Assembly: GCA_045611785.1 (NCBI GenBank)
Contig: JAZKXV010000006.1
Location: 8,329-72,328 of the forward strand
Reading direction: 5' to 3'
DNA: 64,000 bases
Source of the DNA: JAFTYO01 sp045611785
GTDB taxonomy: Bacteria; Pseudomonadota; Alphaproteobacteria; RF32; CAG-239
A program made the translations under genes and the position numbers. Positions 25,772-35,870 of this stretch are shown in pieces. Under the pieces are notes generated by a model that saw only the letters and a list, made by a program, of their open reading frames with translations, searched no databases and was not told the origin of the DNA. How positions within the stretch are numbered: the stretch's first letter is position 1; each line of letters begins with the position of its first letter.

Positions 25772-28700
25772 TTAAAAGTTATATTTGAAGCCAATGTTAG
25801 CTTGTGTTCTATATTCGCTATCAATATAAGATAATACATCACCATAAATAGAAGCTTTATCCATATTGTATGAGAACTTAGATCTTAAGACCATATAGTT
25901 GTCTTTACGTTTTTCATCGGTAAGCATAAAGTGACCTTTCATATTGTTCATCTTCATTTTTAAGTCATATGGATTTGCAAATTCGTGATATAACATTGCA
26001 CCGGCCATAAAGTTAAATCGATTTTTATCAGATTCGTTAAGGTCTTTTGATAAGTATGCGCCAAAACCGACAGAAGCAGAATATGTGTTTTCATCAACTG
26101 ATGATAAACTAAACTGTTTGTCATCTTCTGAAATTTTTGTTCTGTAAGCCATTACATTTGCTTCAGATGTCGGAATTAAGTTAAATCCTTTAATGTTTAT
26201 CGGATATTTTAATTGTGAAGATACGCCGAGCATTTGTTTTTCAATTTTTCCTTTATAATCTTCACCTTGGTATCCATCTCTTGAGTATGAACCATATGAA
26301 TAAGCAATTTTAGGAGTTACGATAGTGTTAAATCCGTTGCTCTTCCATTGCATTGGTGTCATAAACTGATAGTTGCTGCTTTTACGAACATCGGAGTCGT
26401 AAGAGTTTTTCGTTTTAACATCAGAAATAGCTAAACCTACATGCACTTTTGTTTTTCCGATTTTCTTACCGGAAATTGCATATTGTGTTTTTCCGACAGA
26501 CTTATCAAATGCACCGGAAGCTACTTGAGATGAGAACGAAAACTTATCATCTGCTAACTTATACAGATTTTCGTTCAAATCAAAGTTAAGTTCGTTTTGC
26601 AAAATTAAGTCTTCATCAGCAAAGCGAGATATCGCATCTTGACCGATAAAGTCGTTCATTGCAGAATTTAGTTCTTTTGAGCTTGCCTTAGATTTTAACT
26701 CAGAGAACAATTTTTCATTATTTGATAATGCATAGTTATCTTCTAAAAACTTTGCAATTTTAGAGTCGTTAATAACTTCACTGAAATCTTTTTTGTTTAA
26801 TACAACGTCAGTTCCTACTAGGGTTGCATCAAACAAGGCAGATTCAGAGATAATATTGAGTTTGCTTGTGTCATCAGATTTGATTGCATCAGACACAATA
26901 TAACTGCTATCAAAACCTGAGCTTACAACACTTGAAGCAACTTCTAAGTTTCCGGATAATGATGTTGCACTAAATGAGCCGTTTTCAGCAAGCTGAGTTC
27001 CGCCTTCACCTAAATCTAGGTTTGTATCGCTTTCTACGTTACCTGCATTAACAAATTTTGCTCCGTTTGTTAAATAAATTGCATATCCTCCGGCCGGAGT
27101 TTTACAACCATATTTGTTGCAATATTCATCTTTGTTTTCATTGTTTAGCACGGAACCGCTAATGTTAAACAAGAATTCTCCGGTGTTTGTAACTTTTGTA
27201 CCATTGGTTGCATAAATACCAAAGCTGTAATGATTTTGACTATCGTCTTCCACAACGTCGTCGCCTTCAGTTGGTTCATCGCCTGTGCCAGCTTCTTCTT
27301 CAAAGGTAGAAGAGCCTCCTTCGCCATTGTTTGTTTCAGTGTCATTGCTATCTTTACCGTAAACAATGATTTTGCCGGAGTTTGTCACACTGCCTCCGTC
27401 ACTATATATACCATATGCAGTTCCATTTTCTGCAGTTACAATAATTTCATAACGTTGAGTAGAGTTTGTTACGGATCCTCTATAGTTATATATACCATAT
27501 GCATCACCATTTTTACTCGTTGCTACAACACCTGAGGTGTTTTCAACAGTTACGTCTGTATCTTTTGTTTTTGTAGCATATATACCATATGCGTTTCCGG
27601 TTTCTCCTAAAGCGTTAGCTTCTATAATACGTCCATTTATAATTTTTCCGCCTTCAATATATGCTCCATATGCGTTACCGGCATTACTTGTGGCTACAAT
27701 AGCAGATGATGCCACGTTTTCGTTCATGTCTTTAACGTTTGTAATTTCTCCACCTTTTGTATAAATACCAAAAGCATCGCCAGTGTTTGTAAGAACGTTA
27801 ATGTTTCCTGAGTTTTCAATTTTTCCAAGTCCGTATATGCCATATGCTTTACCTGAGCCATTGTTTGTAACATTAATTGTAGATGTTAAATCTATTACGT
27901 ACTTTTCAGTTTCTTCACGTTTGGCTAAATTATATATTTCTCCATCTTTTCGATTATTGTACATGCCATAGGCACTACCTTTGCCATTGTTTATAACATT
28001 AATTATCGATATTGCATGAGCTTTTCCTTCAACAGATCCCGAAACTTCAATGTCGCCGGAGTAGAGCTTTTTGTTTCCGAACATTCCGTAAACTTCGCCA
28101 TCTCCGGTGTTGTTAATGGTTACTTCGGCACGATTTTTTCCTTGGTTATCTTCATTTGGGTTATTCGGATCCGAAATTTTACTCATAATTTTGCCATCTT
28201 TAGTAAATTTAAGATAGAGATTATATATAGTGTCTGCATTGTTAGAGTACAAACCATATGTATAGCTATCGCTTTTGTTTGTAACATTAACAACTGAGTC
28301 TTTGTTAACTTTTACGTACTCATGTTCAACATTCGAAGTACCTATTTTATAGGCATAACCAATTATTGTTCCTGAAGAATCTTTAACAGTCATAGTTGTA
28401 CCAATAATATTGCCTTCATTGTCTCTTGCAATCTCTTGTACCACTGTTCCTGCTAATTTTTCTTCGCCACCACTAATAATATAAGCTTTTCCATCCCTTA
28501 TATAACCAGCTTGTTTAGCATCTTGAGAATCTGGTGGAGTAGCATCATCAGGATTTTCAGAATTGGCAGGATGGTACCAAGCAATAGTTCCATCAGCATT
28601 ATAGACATAGTCAGCTTCTTCAACATACTCTACTACTACGCCGGGCTGTAAAAAGCCGTTGGCAAAATATTGTTGTTCTAATATGTAATCGTGAGGCGTT

Positions 28701-29659
28701 TTATCCGAGTCATAAAACATGCCGTATACATCGGTATATCGAGTGTTTTCTACATTAATGTAAGAGTATGTTTCGTAACCATTAGGCGAAGGCTCCTGAA
28801 TATCTGGCGAAGAACTGTTTTTAACTACATAATCGTTGAAGTTGCTGTTGATTTTATAGTTACCGACCACTTTTTCCTTTTCTTTTCGTGTGCAAATACC
28901 CTCAACGCTTCTGCCAAAGCCTTCAGCGCACTCTCCGCAAGCTGGTCCGGCATAACCTTTGTTGCATACACAAGTTGAACCAACTTGTTTACCGTCAGCT
29001 CCGCATTCTAATTGTTTATAGCATCCTTCTTGCCCAAAATGATCATAACCGCCAACCACATCACATTCGTCACATTTTTCACCGGCATATCCGTTATGGC
29101 ATATGCAAACACCATTGTTCCAGTTACCATATTTACAATTTGGGTCCAGGTCTGAACCGCCGCCACCGCCGCCACCTACGGCCATTCCTACACCAGCTCC
29201 TGCAGCTATAATGCCTGTACCTATTAACGCTTTTGAGGCAAGGCTCATCCCACCGATAGCTGTTGTGGCTGCGGCATTTTCAATACCGTAAAAGCTTCTT
29301 TTTGCAGTATCATTGTTTTTTGTAGGCTTTTTATATGTTTCTTGTACAAATTCATTATATCCTGCAATACTCCATGTGCACGGATGAGAGGGGTTTGCAC
29401 CTGCTTGCAAAAATGATCTGAATGCTGTTTTATCTTTTCTTCTGGCAGCAACGCATAATCCAGTATCGCCATTGTTATTAACCGAATCAATCCTTAATCC
29501 TCTCGCTTTTGCATAGTTTATGCTTGATACATTGCCGCTTGCAGCCAAAGAATAAAGGGCATTAAAATTTTCAGGGGCTAAGCTATATGCTTGAGCTACT
29601 TTAACGCTAATTAAACAACCAAAGCCTAACACGCCAAAACGAATGGATTTTAATAACAT
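25772..29659 (-). CDS. Large autotransporter with ankyrin-like, EGF-like and AYGIY-repeat passenger
   Basis: This 1295-residue type Va autotransporter begins with a signal peptide ending near VAQA. Residues 30-105 look like ankyrin repeats (NNNGDTGLCVAARRKDKTAF). A hydrophobic glycine-rich stretch (VGMAVGGGGGGG) is followed by two cysteine-rich EGF-like segments (CICHNGYAGEKC, CVCNKGYAGPAC). The passenger has about a dozen repeats of the form GxAYGIYxxGGxIxNxG, fitting a beta-helix, and shows acidic inserts. The last 300 residues form the beta-barrel, ending in KYNF. A longer reading starts at 29674 with TTG, but AAGGA is 7 bp before ATG 29659. It should be displayed at the cell surface. The repeat pattern is common in gut Alphaproteobacteria as I recall. 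Confidence 0.87.
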   Translation of the reverse strand: MLLKSIRFGVLGFGCLISVKVAQAYSLAPENFNALYSLAASGNVSSINYAKARGLRIDSVNNNGDTGLCVAARRKDKTAFRSFLQAGANPSHPCTWSIAGYNEFVQETYKKPTKNNDTAKRSFYGIENAAATTAIGGMSLASKALIGTGIIAAGAGVGMAVGGGGGGGSDLDPNCKYGNWNNGVCICHNGYAGEKCDECDVVGGYDHFGQEGCYKQLECGADGKQVGSTCVCNKGYAGPACGECAEGFGRSVEGICTRKEKEKVVGNYKINSNFNDYVVKNSSSPDIQEPSPNGYETYSYINVENTRYTDVYGMFYDSDKTPHDYILEQQYFANGFLQPGVVVEYVEEADYVYNADGTIAWYHPANSENPDDATPPDSQDAKQAGYIRDGKAYIISGGEEKLAGTVVQEIARDNEGNIIGTTMTVKDSSGTIIGYAYKIGTSNVEHEYVKVNKDSVVNVTNKSDSYTYGLYSNNADTIYNLYLKFTKDGKIMSKISDPNNPNEDNQGKNRAEVTINNTGDGEVYGMFGNKKLYSGDIEVSGSVEGKAHAISIINVINNGKGSAYGMYNNRKDGEIYNLAKREETEKYVIDLTSTINVTNNGSGKAYGIYGLGKIENSGNINVLTNTGDAFGIYTKGGEITNVKDMNENVASSAIVATSNAGNAYGAYIEGGKIINGRIIEANALGETGNAYGIYATKTKDTDVTVENTSGVVATSKNGDAYGIYNYRGSVTNSTQRYEIIVTAENGTAYGIYSDGGSVTNSGKIIVYGKDSNDTETNNGEGGSSTFEEEAGTGDEPTEGDDVVEDDSQNHYSFGIYATNGTKVTNTGEFLFNISGSVLNNENKDEYCNKYGCKTPAGGYAIYLTNGAKFVNAGNVESDTNLDLGEGGTQLAENGSFSATSLSGNLEVASSVVSSGFDSSYIVSDAIKSDDTSKLNIISESALFDATLVGTDVVLNKKDFSEVINDSKIAKFLEDNYALSNNEKLFSELKSKASSKELNSAMNDFIGQDAISRFADEDLILQNELNFDLNENLYKLADDKFSFSSQVASGAFDKSVGKTQYAISGKKIGKTKVHVGLAISDVKTKNSYDSDVRKSSNYQFMTPMQWKSNGFNTIVTPKIAYSYGSYSRDGYQGEDYKGKIEKQMLGVSSQLKYPINIKGFNLIPTSEANVMAYRTKISEDDKQFSLSSVDENTYSASVGFGAYLSKDLNESDKNRFNFMAGAMLYHEFANPYDLKMKMNNMKGHFMLTDEKRKDNYMVLRSKFSYNMDKASIYGDVLSYIDSEYRTQANIGFKYNF

Positions 29660-29849
29660 TGTCGATTCCTTCAAAAAGTATACTTTAATTCTATGCTATT
29701 ATAGTTTTGATTTGTAAAAATGAAGTTAATAAAACCCAAAAACATACCTTAACGTTTTATTCACATATTAAACAGAATACATTTTACATTATAAAATTAT
29801 ATTATATTATTTTCATACGATACTCGTAAAAAATAATGGAGATTTAAAA

Positions 29850-30809
29850 GTGTGTAATATGTCTATTTTGTATGATAAATTAAAACCTTATATTAAAATC
29901 GCAAGGTTGGATCATTATATAAAACAATTGTTTATTTTACCGGGAAGTGCAGTTGCAATAGTGCTATGTCATACCAATCTTGCAAATATATCTGTATTTA
30001 ATTTTATACTAGGTTTTGTTTCTACATGCTTAATAGCATCATCTAACTATGTTATAAATGAGTATCTTGATGCAAAATTTGATAAGTTTCATCCTATAAA
30101 GAAAAAAAGACCTTTAGTTCAAACCTCTGTACAATTTAAATACATAATGCTTGAATGGCTTTTGTTGGCAGGGCTTGGTTTAATCGGTTCGATATGCGTA
30201 TCAAATATACTCTTTTATTTAAACTTATTACTTGCTGTTATGGGTATAATATATAATGTAGAACCTGTAAGAAGTAAGGATATTGCATATATCGATGTTT
30301 TATCAGAATCTTTTAATATGGCAATAAGATTAATGATTGGCTGGTTCTTAATTACATCAGCATATTTTCCGCCAATCAGTTTGTTGTTAGGATATTGGTT
30401 TGCCGGCGCATTTTTAATGGCTGTAAAACGTTTTTCAGAATATAAAATGATAGGCAATGCAGAGTTGGCCGGACAGTATAGAAAATCTTTCAAATATTAT
30501 ACCGAAGAAACGCTCAATATTCAGTCTCTTTTTTATGCAATGGTATCAATCTTTTTTACAGGTATTTTTTTAATAAAATACAGAATTGAACTTTTGTTGC
30601 TCATACCATTTATATGCGTGCTATATTGTTATTACTTTAAGTTGGCATTTTCTAAGGATTCATCTACACAAAGACCGGAAAAGTTGTTTCGTGAGAAAAA
30701 GTTGGTATTGTACTTATTTTTCATAGGTCTTCTTACATTAGTATTGTTGTTTGTTAAAATACCTTGTTTGCACTTTTTGTTAAACAATGTCTTAATAGAG
30801 ATGCGCTAA
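29850..30809 (+). CDS. UbiA-family prenyltransferase, decaprenyl-phosphoribose synthase-like
   Basis: This 319-residue membrane protein has about nine helices. The first Asp-rich motif is NYVINEYLDAKFDKFHP, followed by KKKRPL, the pattern of UbiA proteins that attach phosphoribose to a polyprenyl phosphate. The second motif is YIDVLSESFN. It starts with GTG, 8 bp after GGAG; an ATG three codons later is too far from that site. The next gene is a HAD phosphatase that starts directly after its stop codon. Fused or paired UbiA-HAD proteins are known, so the two probably make a polyprenyl-phospho-pentose. A quinone role is less likely, given the glycosyltransferase that follows. Confidence 0.78.
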   Translation: MCNMSILYDKLKPYIKIARLDHYIKQLFILPGSAVAIVLCHTNLANISVFNFILGFVSTCLIASSNYVINEYLDAKFDKFHPIKKKRPLVQTSVQFKYIMLEWLLLAGLGLIGSICVSNILFYLNLLLAVMGIIYNVEPVRSKDIAYIDVLSESFNMAIRLMIGWFLITSAYFPPISLLLGYWFAGAFLMAVKRFSEYKMIGNAELAGQYRKSFKYYTEETLNIQSLFYAMVSIFFTGIFLIKYRIELLLLIPFICVLYCYYFKLAFSKDSSTQRPEKLFREKKLVLYLFFIGLLTLVLLFVKIPCLHFLLNNVLIEMR

Positions 30810-31421
30810 ATGTCTGACAAACAAGATAAATTTTATGTCGTTGATGTGGACGGAACTTTGTATTTTCACACTCCGGTGCGTTTGATGATGATATTTGAAA
30901 TGATGTGGTATATGCTGTTTCATCTAAATAAGTATAAAGACATACTTTTAATTTATAAATATAGGAAATATCATAAACATGGTACCCAAATTAACCATTT
31001 TGATTTTGCACAAAAAAATCAATTTGATGTGGAGTATGTTAATAGAACGGTTAATGAATGGATGATATTAAGGCCTTTAAAATGGATTAGGCTGTTTGCT
31101 GATAAGAAATTAATCAGCTTTTTATCGAATAAAAAGGTTATTTATTTTTCAGATTATCCAACCGAGCAAAAATTACAATGCCTTAATTTAAGTTGTTTAG
31201 GACAATATTATTGCGATAATATTAATATCATACATCATAAGCCGTCGCCTGAAGGTTTAGAATATATTTCAAATAAGCATGGCTTACAAAAAAAGGATAT
31301 GTATGTAATAGGAGATAGATATTCACACGATGGTTTGTGCGCCGAAAATTTTGGCTGTAACTATCTTATTCTAAGTAAATATCGTATTTTTAGAATGTGG
31401 CAATATAGGAAAATTTTATGA
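30810..31421 (+). CDS. HAD-superfamily phosphatase
   Basis: This 203-residue protein has HAD motif I VDVDGTLY at the N-terminus, a helical cap (about 20-100), motif II near VIYFSDYP and motif IV GDRYSHDG. It would remove a phosphate, most plausibly the 5-phosphate of the polyprenyl-phosphoribose made by the UbiA partner encoded directly upstream (0-bp gap). The stop overlaps the next gene by 4 bp, so three genes form a tight operon. The specific substrate is inferred from neighbours only. Confidence 0.78.
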   Translation: MSDKQDKFYVVDVDGTLYFHTPVRLMMIFEMMWYMLFHLNKYKDILLIYKYRKYHKHGTQINHFDFAQKNQFDVEYVNRTVNEWMILRPLKWIRLFADKKLISFLSNKKVIYFSDYPTEQKLQCLNLSCLGQYYCDNINIIHHKPSPEGLEYISNKHGLQKKDMYVIGDRYSHDGLCAENFGCNYLILSKYRIFRMWQYRKIL

Positions 31422-33025
31422 TTGGTAAAATTTTATCTTTTTTGCATAAAAATTATATAGATTATGTTTTTTATGCTCTGTTTTTTTGTTATTGTATGTA
31501 TGTTTCGTTAAGTGTCGGTTACTGGCACGATGAACTAACATGGACACTAATGTATGTGCATAAAACATCATTTTTTGAAATGTTGCATGAGCTTACAACT
31601 ACAATTTATAACTTACCATTATATTATGTGTTTTTATATATATTTTATATGGTGTCAGATAATACCGAATGGCTTAGGTTACCTTCAGTGCTTGCCACGA
31701 TGGGTGCTATGTATTATATCCAAAAGCTTGTATCAGAATATTATGGTAAAATATATAAAATTGCGGTATGGATAATTTTCTGTTGTGCTCCAATTGTGTT
31801 ATTTATTTCTTTAAGAGTTAGACCTTATGCTTTTATGCTGTTTTTTTCAGCATATTCATTTTATTTGTATTATAAAAGGTTGGATAACTTAAACGCTAAA
31901 AATATTATTAAATATGGTATATCACTGACATTTTTAACATACTCTCATTGGTATGGCAGTTTGATGGTTGCCAGTTATGGTTTGATGGATTTATATTATT
32001 TTATGAATAAAAAACTTAATATCAAATTTATCCTGTCATATTTTATTTGTTTTTTCTTATTTCTTCCGTGGTTGATCTTACTTTTGCTTAATCATAAGTA
32101 TGATTTTTTATCTTATTGGGGTAGATCTGAGAGTTATTTATATTTTATTCAACTCATATATAATGTTTTAGGTAATAAGCTTGTCTCTGTTTTAGCAATA
32201 TGTGCTTTATTTATGTTTTTTAAGAAAACAAAAACAGAAAAAGGATATTTTTCTCCGTATGTTTTTTCTATCTTTAGTATATTTTTTATATGGACGATAT
32301 CTTGGTTATATTCAGTAATAAATCCTAAAGGTTCTATTACGGAAATAAGATATTTCTTTGTGTTTATACCACAATTGATAGTTTTGGTTGTTGCTTTTAT
32401 AGCTGAAATAAATACGCATAATATAAAGTTAATATGTAGAAAATTTAATCAAACAACACTAATTACTTTTATGATAATTGGGATGTTGTCTTTATATGCC
32501 CTTTATAATTATTTGTATTTTAGTTCTAACGATTTAAAATATGAATTTTCTGGATATAAAGAGCTTTTAGATCAATATAAAAAAGATGCAGAAAAAAACA
32601 AAACATTAATTTGGTTTTACAGTTTAAATTTTTTAAGTGTGTATAATTTAAATAATGCAGATGTCATATCATATCAGGTAAAAGATAATTACAATGCGAC
32701 TTTTTTTAGTGAATATAAAAATATTGACGACAAAAATAAATATTTCGATACATTAAATAAAATTAAGCATATGCCATGTGAATATGGTGTTAAATATATA
32801 TTAGATGTTAATCAGTTACGTCTGTATAATAATTATGTACAAGGAAAAGAGGATACATCTTTATCAAAAATTAATGTCTGTGAATATGATATTATTTATG
32901 TGGAATATAAAACTTTACTTGTTCCATATATAAAGACTTTTCTGGAACAATATTATGATATATCAGAGATGAAGCTGAAAAACGAAAAAGAAATTGATAT
33001 ATATAAATTTGTTCGTAAAAAATAA
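31418..33025 (+). CDS. GT-C membrane glycosyltransferase (family 39/ArnT-like)
   Basis: This 535-residue polytopic protein has about 11 predicted helices and a C-terminal soluble domain of about 130 residues. The first extracytoplasmic loop carries GYWHDELTW, the acidic-pair motif of GT-C enzymes that use polyprenyl-phosphate sugars as donors. It overlaps the HAD gene by 4 bp. The natural donor would be the product of the UbiA-HAD pair, transferred at the periplasmic face to a lipid, glycan or protein. The acceptor is not evident. Confidence 0.78.
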   Translation: MIGKILSFLHKNYIDYVFYALFFCYCMYVSLSVGYWHDELTWTLMYVHKTSFFEMLHELTTTIYNLPLYYVFLYIFYMVSDNTEWLRLPSVLATMGAMYYIQKLVSEYYGKIYKIAVWIIFCCAPIVLFISLRVRPYAFMLFFSAYSFYLYYKRLDNLNAKNIIKYGISLTFLTYSHWYGSLMVASYGLMDLYYFMNKKLNIKFILSYFICFFLFLPWLILLLLNHKYDFLSYWGRSESYLYFIQLIYNVLGNKLVSVLAICALFMFFKKTKTEKGYFSPYVFSIFSIFFIWTISWLYSVINPKGSITEIRYFFVFIPQLIVLVVAFIAEINTHNIKLICRKFNQTTLITFMIIGMLSLYALYNYLYFSSNDLKYEFSGYKELLDQYKKDAEKNKTLIWFYSLNFLSVYNLNNADVISYQVKDNYNATFFSEYKNIDDKNKYFDTLNKIKHMPCEYGVKYILDVNQLRLYNNYVQGKEDTSLSKINVCEYDIIYVEYKTLLVPYIKTFLEQYYDISEMKLKNEKEIDIYKFVRKK

Positions 33026-33043
33026 CTAAGAATAGGGGCAAAA

Positions 33044-33862
33044 ATGTCTTCAAATAATAATTTTATAGTTTTAAGTAATGAGTTGGCAGAGTGTAAAATA
33101 TCTCTTTTTGGAGGCAATATTTTATCGTATCGTCCTAAAAACCAGAAATATGATGTTTTTTGGGTTGGAGATTTAAATAGTTTTGATAATGTTCAAGCTA
33201 TTCGCGGTGGGGTACCTGTTTGCTGGCCGAGGTTTGCTGAAGAAGCTCTTAATTCTGATTTGCCAAGACATGGTTTTGCCAGGCTCTCAAATTGGAGTTT
33301 GCAATCTGTATTTGTTGATGAAAATAAAATTGAAGCAACATTGTTTTTGCAACCTGATGCAAAATTTGCGCTTAATGTTAATGCAACACTTAATATAAAA
33401 ATCACCGATAAATTAGAATGCTGCTTAGAAACATATAATTATGGTGAAGAGGTGTTTAAGTTTAGCGAAGCTCTTCATGCATATTTTTATGTCGGAAATA
33501 GAGATAATGTTATAATTAAAGGCCTTGGCGGACATAAATATCGCGATGCTCTTGATGGTAAGATTTATCACTTGGAAAAAGATTTAAGCATTGATAGCGA
33601 ATTTGATGCAGCCTTTATAAATCATAAAGATAATGTTCAAATAGTAGACAACGATCTAAATAGAATTATCACTTTAGAAAAAAGCAAATCAAACTCAACA
33701 ATTGTTTGGAACCCGAACAAAGATTTAAAAGAAATGAGCCAAGGGCAGTATAAAAACTTTATATGCGTTGAGCCGGCAAACCAAGGAGATTTGTTTGTCA
33801 GTTTAGAACCAAAAGAAACTCATAAGATTTCTATGTTGGTTAAAGTTAATAATTTAAAATAA
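33044..33862 (+). CDS. D-hexose-6-phosphate mutarotase / aldose-1-epimerase-like
   Basis: This 272-residue cytoplasmic protein resembles YeaD. Signatures are SLFGGNILSYRP, the phosphate-binding IRGGVPVCWPRF, LPRHGFARLSNW with the catalytic His, ALHAYFYVGN and the C-terminal WNPN and ICVEPAN (catalytic Glu). It would speed interconversion of alpha and beta anomers of hexose 6-phosphates. AGGGGC precedes the ATG and it sits 18 bp after the GT-C gene, so it may end the operon, although its work is likely central metabolism. Confidence 0.88.
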   Translation: MSSNNNFIVLSNELAECKISLFGGNILSYRPKNQKYDVFWVGDLNSFDNVQAIRGGVPVCWPRFAEEALNSDLPRHGFARLSNWSLQSVFVDENKIEATLFLQPDAKFALNVNATLNIKITDKLECCLETYNYGEEVFKFSEALHAYFYVGNRDNVIIKGLGGHKYRDALDGKIYHLEKDLSIDSEFDAAFINHKDNVQIVDNDLNRIITLEKSKSNSTIVWNPNKDLKEMSQGQYKNFICVEPANQGDLFVSLEPKETHKISMLVKVNNLK

Positions 33863-33905
33863 TAAGTCATTGTAACTTGTTGAAATTGCTCTTTTATTTA
33901 TTTTA

Positions 33906-35183
33906 TTAGAGATTTTCGGTTTGCCAACCTTTTGCCGCACGATTAATGCTATCTGCATATTTTTCTTTAATTTGGCTTGGGGTTGCAATTTTTCCGCAAA
34001 TAACAGACTTTTTTTGTTGCATAATTTCAGGAATTTCCCATGCTTTATTATCTAATTTGTAGCGAGCTAAATCAGCAAAAAGTCTGGCTTCCATATAATC
34101 GCCAAAAGTTGAATTACGCACTTTAGGACTCTTTGCAAAACGTTTTTGTAATTTGCTGAATTGTTCCTGATGCTCAGGTAAAATATATCCGTTACCTTGT
34201 AATAATTGCTCAAAACTTTCTTTGACAACAGGATTTTTCCATCCGCCTCCAAATAAAATCATATCATGAGGCATTTGTATGTTATCAGGAACCAAGCTCA
34301 AAGCTTGTACGGCAATGTAGGCTGCAAAATATTCAAAAGTATGAACAACATCATTAAAGTTAAATTTTTCTTGTTCAATATATTGAAAAATTTGATTTTT
34401 ATAATAATAAGCCGGATCACCTGATTTTGGTAAAGGTGCTTCATAATATTTACGACCAAAATCAAATAATTTTTGCAAAAGACTTTTATCTAAGTTTCCT
34501 TTTTTACCAAACATTCCGTCTTTATCAAAAGCTTCATCGGTAAATGTTCTGATATAACTGTCAATATATTCGTTAAAAGGTCCTGCGTCAGCACCTATTA
34601 TAGCTTGAGAATTAATTATTAAAGCAAAATTAGATGTATTACCGCCGTTATAATAGCAACCATTGCCTTCGGTGGCTGAAATATGCGCATTATGAGGCGG
34701 AACTAACGGAGCACCGTCAAAACCGGCCATTAATGGATCAGAACGAAAATCATACACAACCGGAATTTTGGTTAAGTCTGCAAGCATTTGTCCTGAGCCA
34801 ATTTGTAGAGTGTAGGGAAGGGTGCCGTCTGTTTTTGCTTTTGAAGGCGGATTATGATCTAACGTTTTGCCGTGAAATCCAATTGCATCAATGGTGCTTT
34901 TATCAATATTATATTTCTCACACATTTCATTAATGCATTCGGCAATTTGTTTAACATAATCATCATGGATATCATAAAAATCGGCAATAGATTCAATTTC
35001 TGAGCGAGACTTATTAAAAACCTTTGCTCTTAAATATTCAATTTTATCTTGCATTTGTTTAGAATATGGTTTGGTATAAGTGCAAATATCTTGCATTATA
35101 TCGCCATCAAATTCAGTCAAAACTAAATCTATAGCGTCCATAGAGTTTCCTGTCATGTTGCCGATAATTCTATATTTTACCAT
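33906..35183 (-). CDS. anmK: Anhydro-N-acetylmuramic acid kinase
   Basis: This 425-residue ASKHA-fold kinase opens and phosphorylates anhydroMurNAc during peptidoglycan recycling. The N-terminal phosphate loop is MTGNSMDAIDLVLTEFDG, where most homologues have GTSMDGID. Further signatures are DFRSDPLMAGFDGAPLVPPHN, NGGNTSNFA, IGADAGPFNEYID and FGGGWKNP. It is about 50 residues longer than typical AnmK. Divergence in two motifs places it in a subfamily, so activity should be treated with some care. A weak ribosome site precedes the ATG. Neighbours are relic and envelope genes. Confidence 0.85.
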   Translation of the reverse strand: MVKYRIIGNMTGNSMDAIDLVLTEFDGDIMQDICTYTKPYSKQMQDKIEYLRAKVFNKSRSEIESIADFYDIHDDYVKQIAECINEMCEKYNIDKSTIDAIGFHGKTLDHNPPSKAKTDGTLPYTLQIGSGQMLADLTKIPVVYDFRSDPLMAGFDGAPLVPPHNAHISATEGNGCYYNGGNTSNFALIINSQAIIGADAGPFNEYIDSYIRTFTDEAFDKDGMFGKKGNLDKSLLQKLFDFGRKYYEAPLPKSGDPAYYYKNQIFQYIEQEKFNFNDVVHTFEYFAAYIAVQALSLVPDNIQMPHDMILFGGGWKNPVVKESFEQLLQGNGYILPEHQEQFSKLQKRFAKSPKVRNSTFGDYMEARLFADLARYKLDNKAWEIPEIMQQKKSVICGKIATPSQIKEKYADSINRAAKGWQTENL

Positions 35184-35218
35184 GGTTTGATACTTTCATA
35201 AAATAAAGTTTTTGTGAT

Positions 35219-35800
35219 TTATAAAGATTGTTTATATAGCAGCTGATTATTATAAAAATGACTTTTCTTTCTTAATTCATTAAAAATATAGTTTAAATCA
35301 TATTCTTCGAGCAAAGTCTTTTCATCAGAAAATAAATTAACTCCTAAACCTAGTTTGTTACGTTCTATTTGGGCTCCAAGTGCTGCTAAAATAGTAGGGA
35401 ACATATCAAAAACTGAAAATTTTCTATAAGTCATTTTTATAGGAGTAATGCTTGAATTTATAAAACTGTTGTATACTTTTCTATGAATATTACCGGCATA
35501 TCTAAAATCTATTTGTTCTAACCCTTTAAAATCTGATTGATTCTTTTTAGTAAAATGATCAGAAAATTTATACCAAGCGTACACTATACCTAAAATGTTC
35601 AAGATTGTTAAATAAATTGGAAAACAAATGCCTTCCATCCAATCAATATGAGCCTGTTTTAGTGGCATAAAGATATGGAACATAATTTTATCAAATTCTA
35701 CATTTCCAATCAGATGTACATACCAAATTGATATGTATCCAATAAAAGAAAATATTCCTATCAGTAATATAAGAACTGAATTTTGTAAAATTGTTTTCAT
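35219..35800 (-). pseudogene. Internally deleted phosphoglycerol transferase / LTA synthase-like relic
   Basis: This intact 193-residue frame joins two ends of an MdoB/LtaS-type sulfatase-fold transferase. Residues 1-85 match the N-terminal membrane part (FDKIMFHIFMPLKQAHIDW). Residues 110-193 match the extreme C-terminus (YNSFINSSITP, RKFSVFDMFPTILAALG, LGLGVNLFS, KTLLEEYDLNY). The catalytic alkaline-phosphatase-like core of several hundred residues, with its Thr nucleophile and metal ligands, is missing. AAGGATG still precedes the ATG. It is best read as a gene with an in-frame deletion, so catalysis is not possible, though a small membrane protein may still be made. Confidence 0.75.
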
Positions 35801-35870
35801 TTTTACATCCTTATGATAATCAAAAATATTTCATTTAGGTCGATTACGCTATTATAGCATCAGAATATTT

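Noticed and set aside
33906..35183. anmK as inactive because of motif changes
   Set aside because: The changes are at positions that could vary within a subfamily, and all other signatures are in place.
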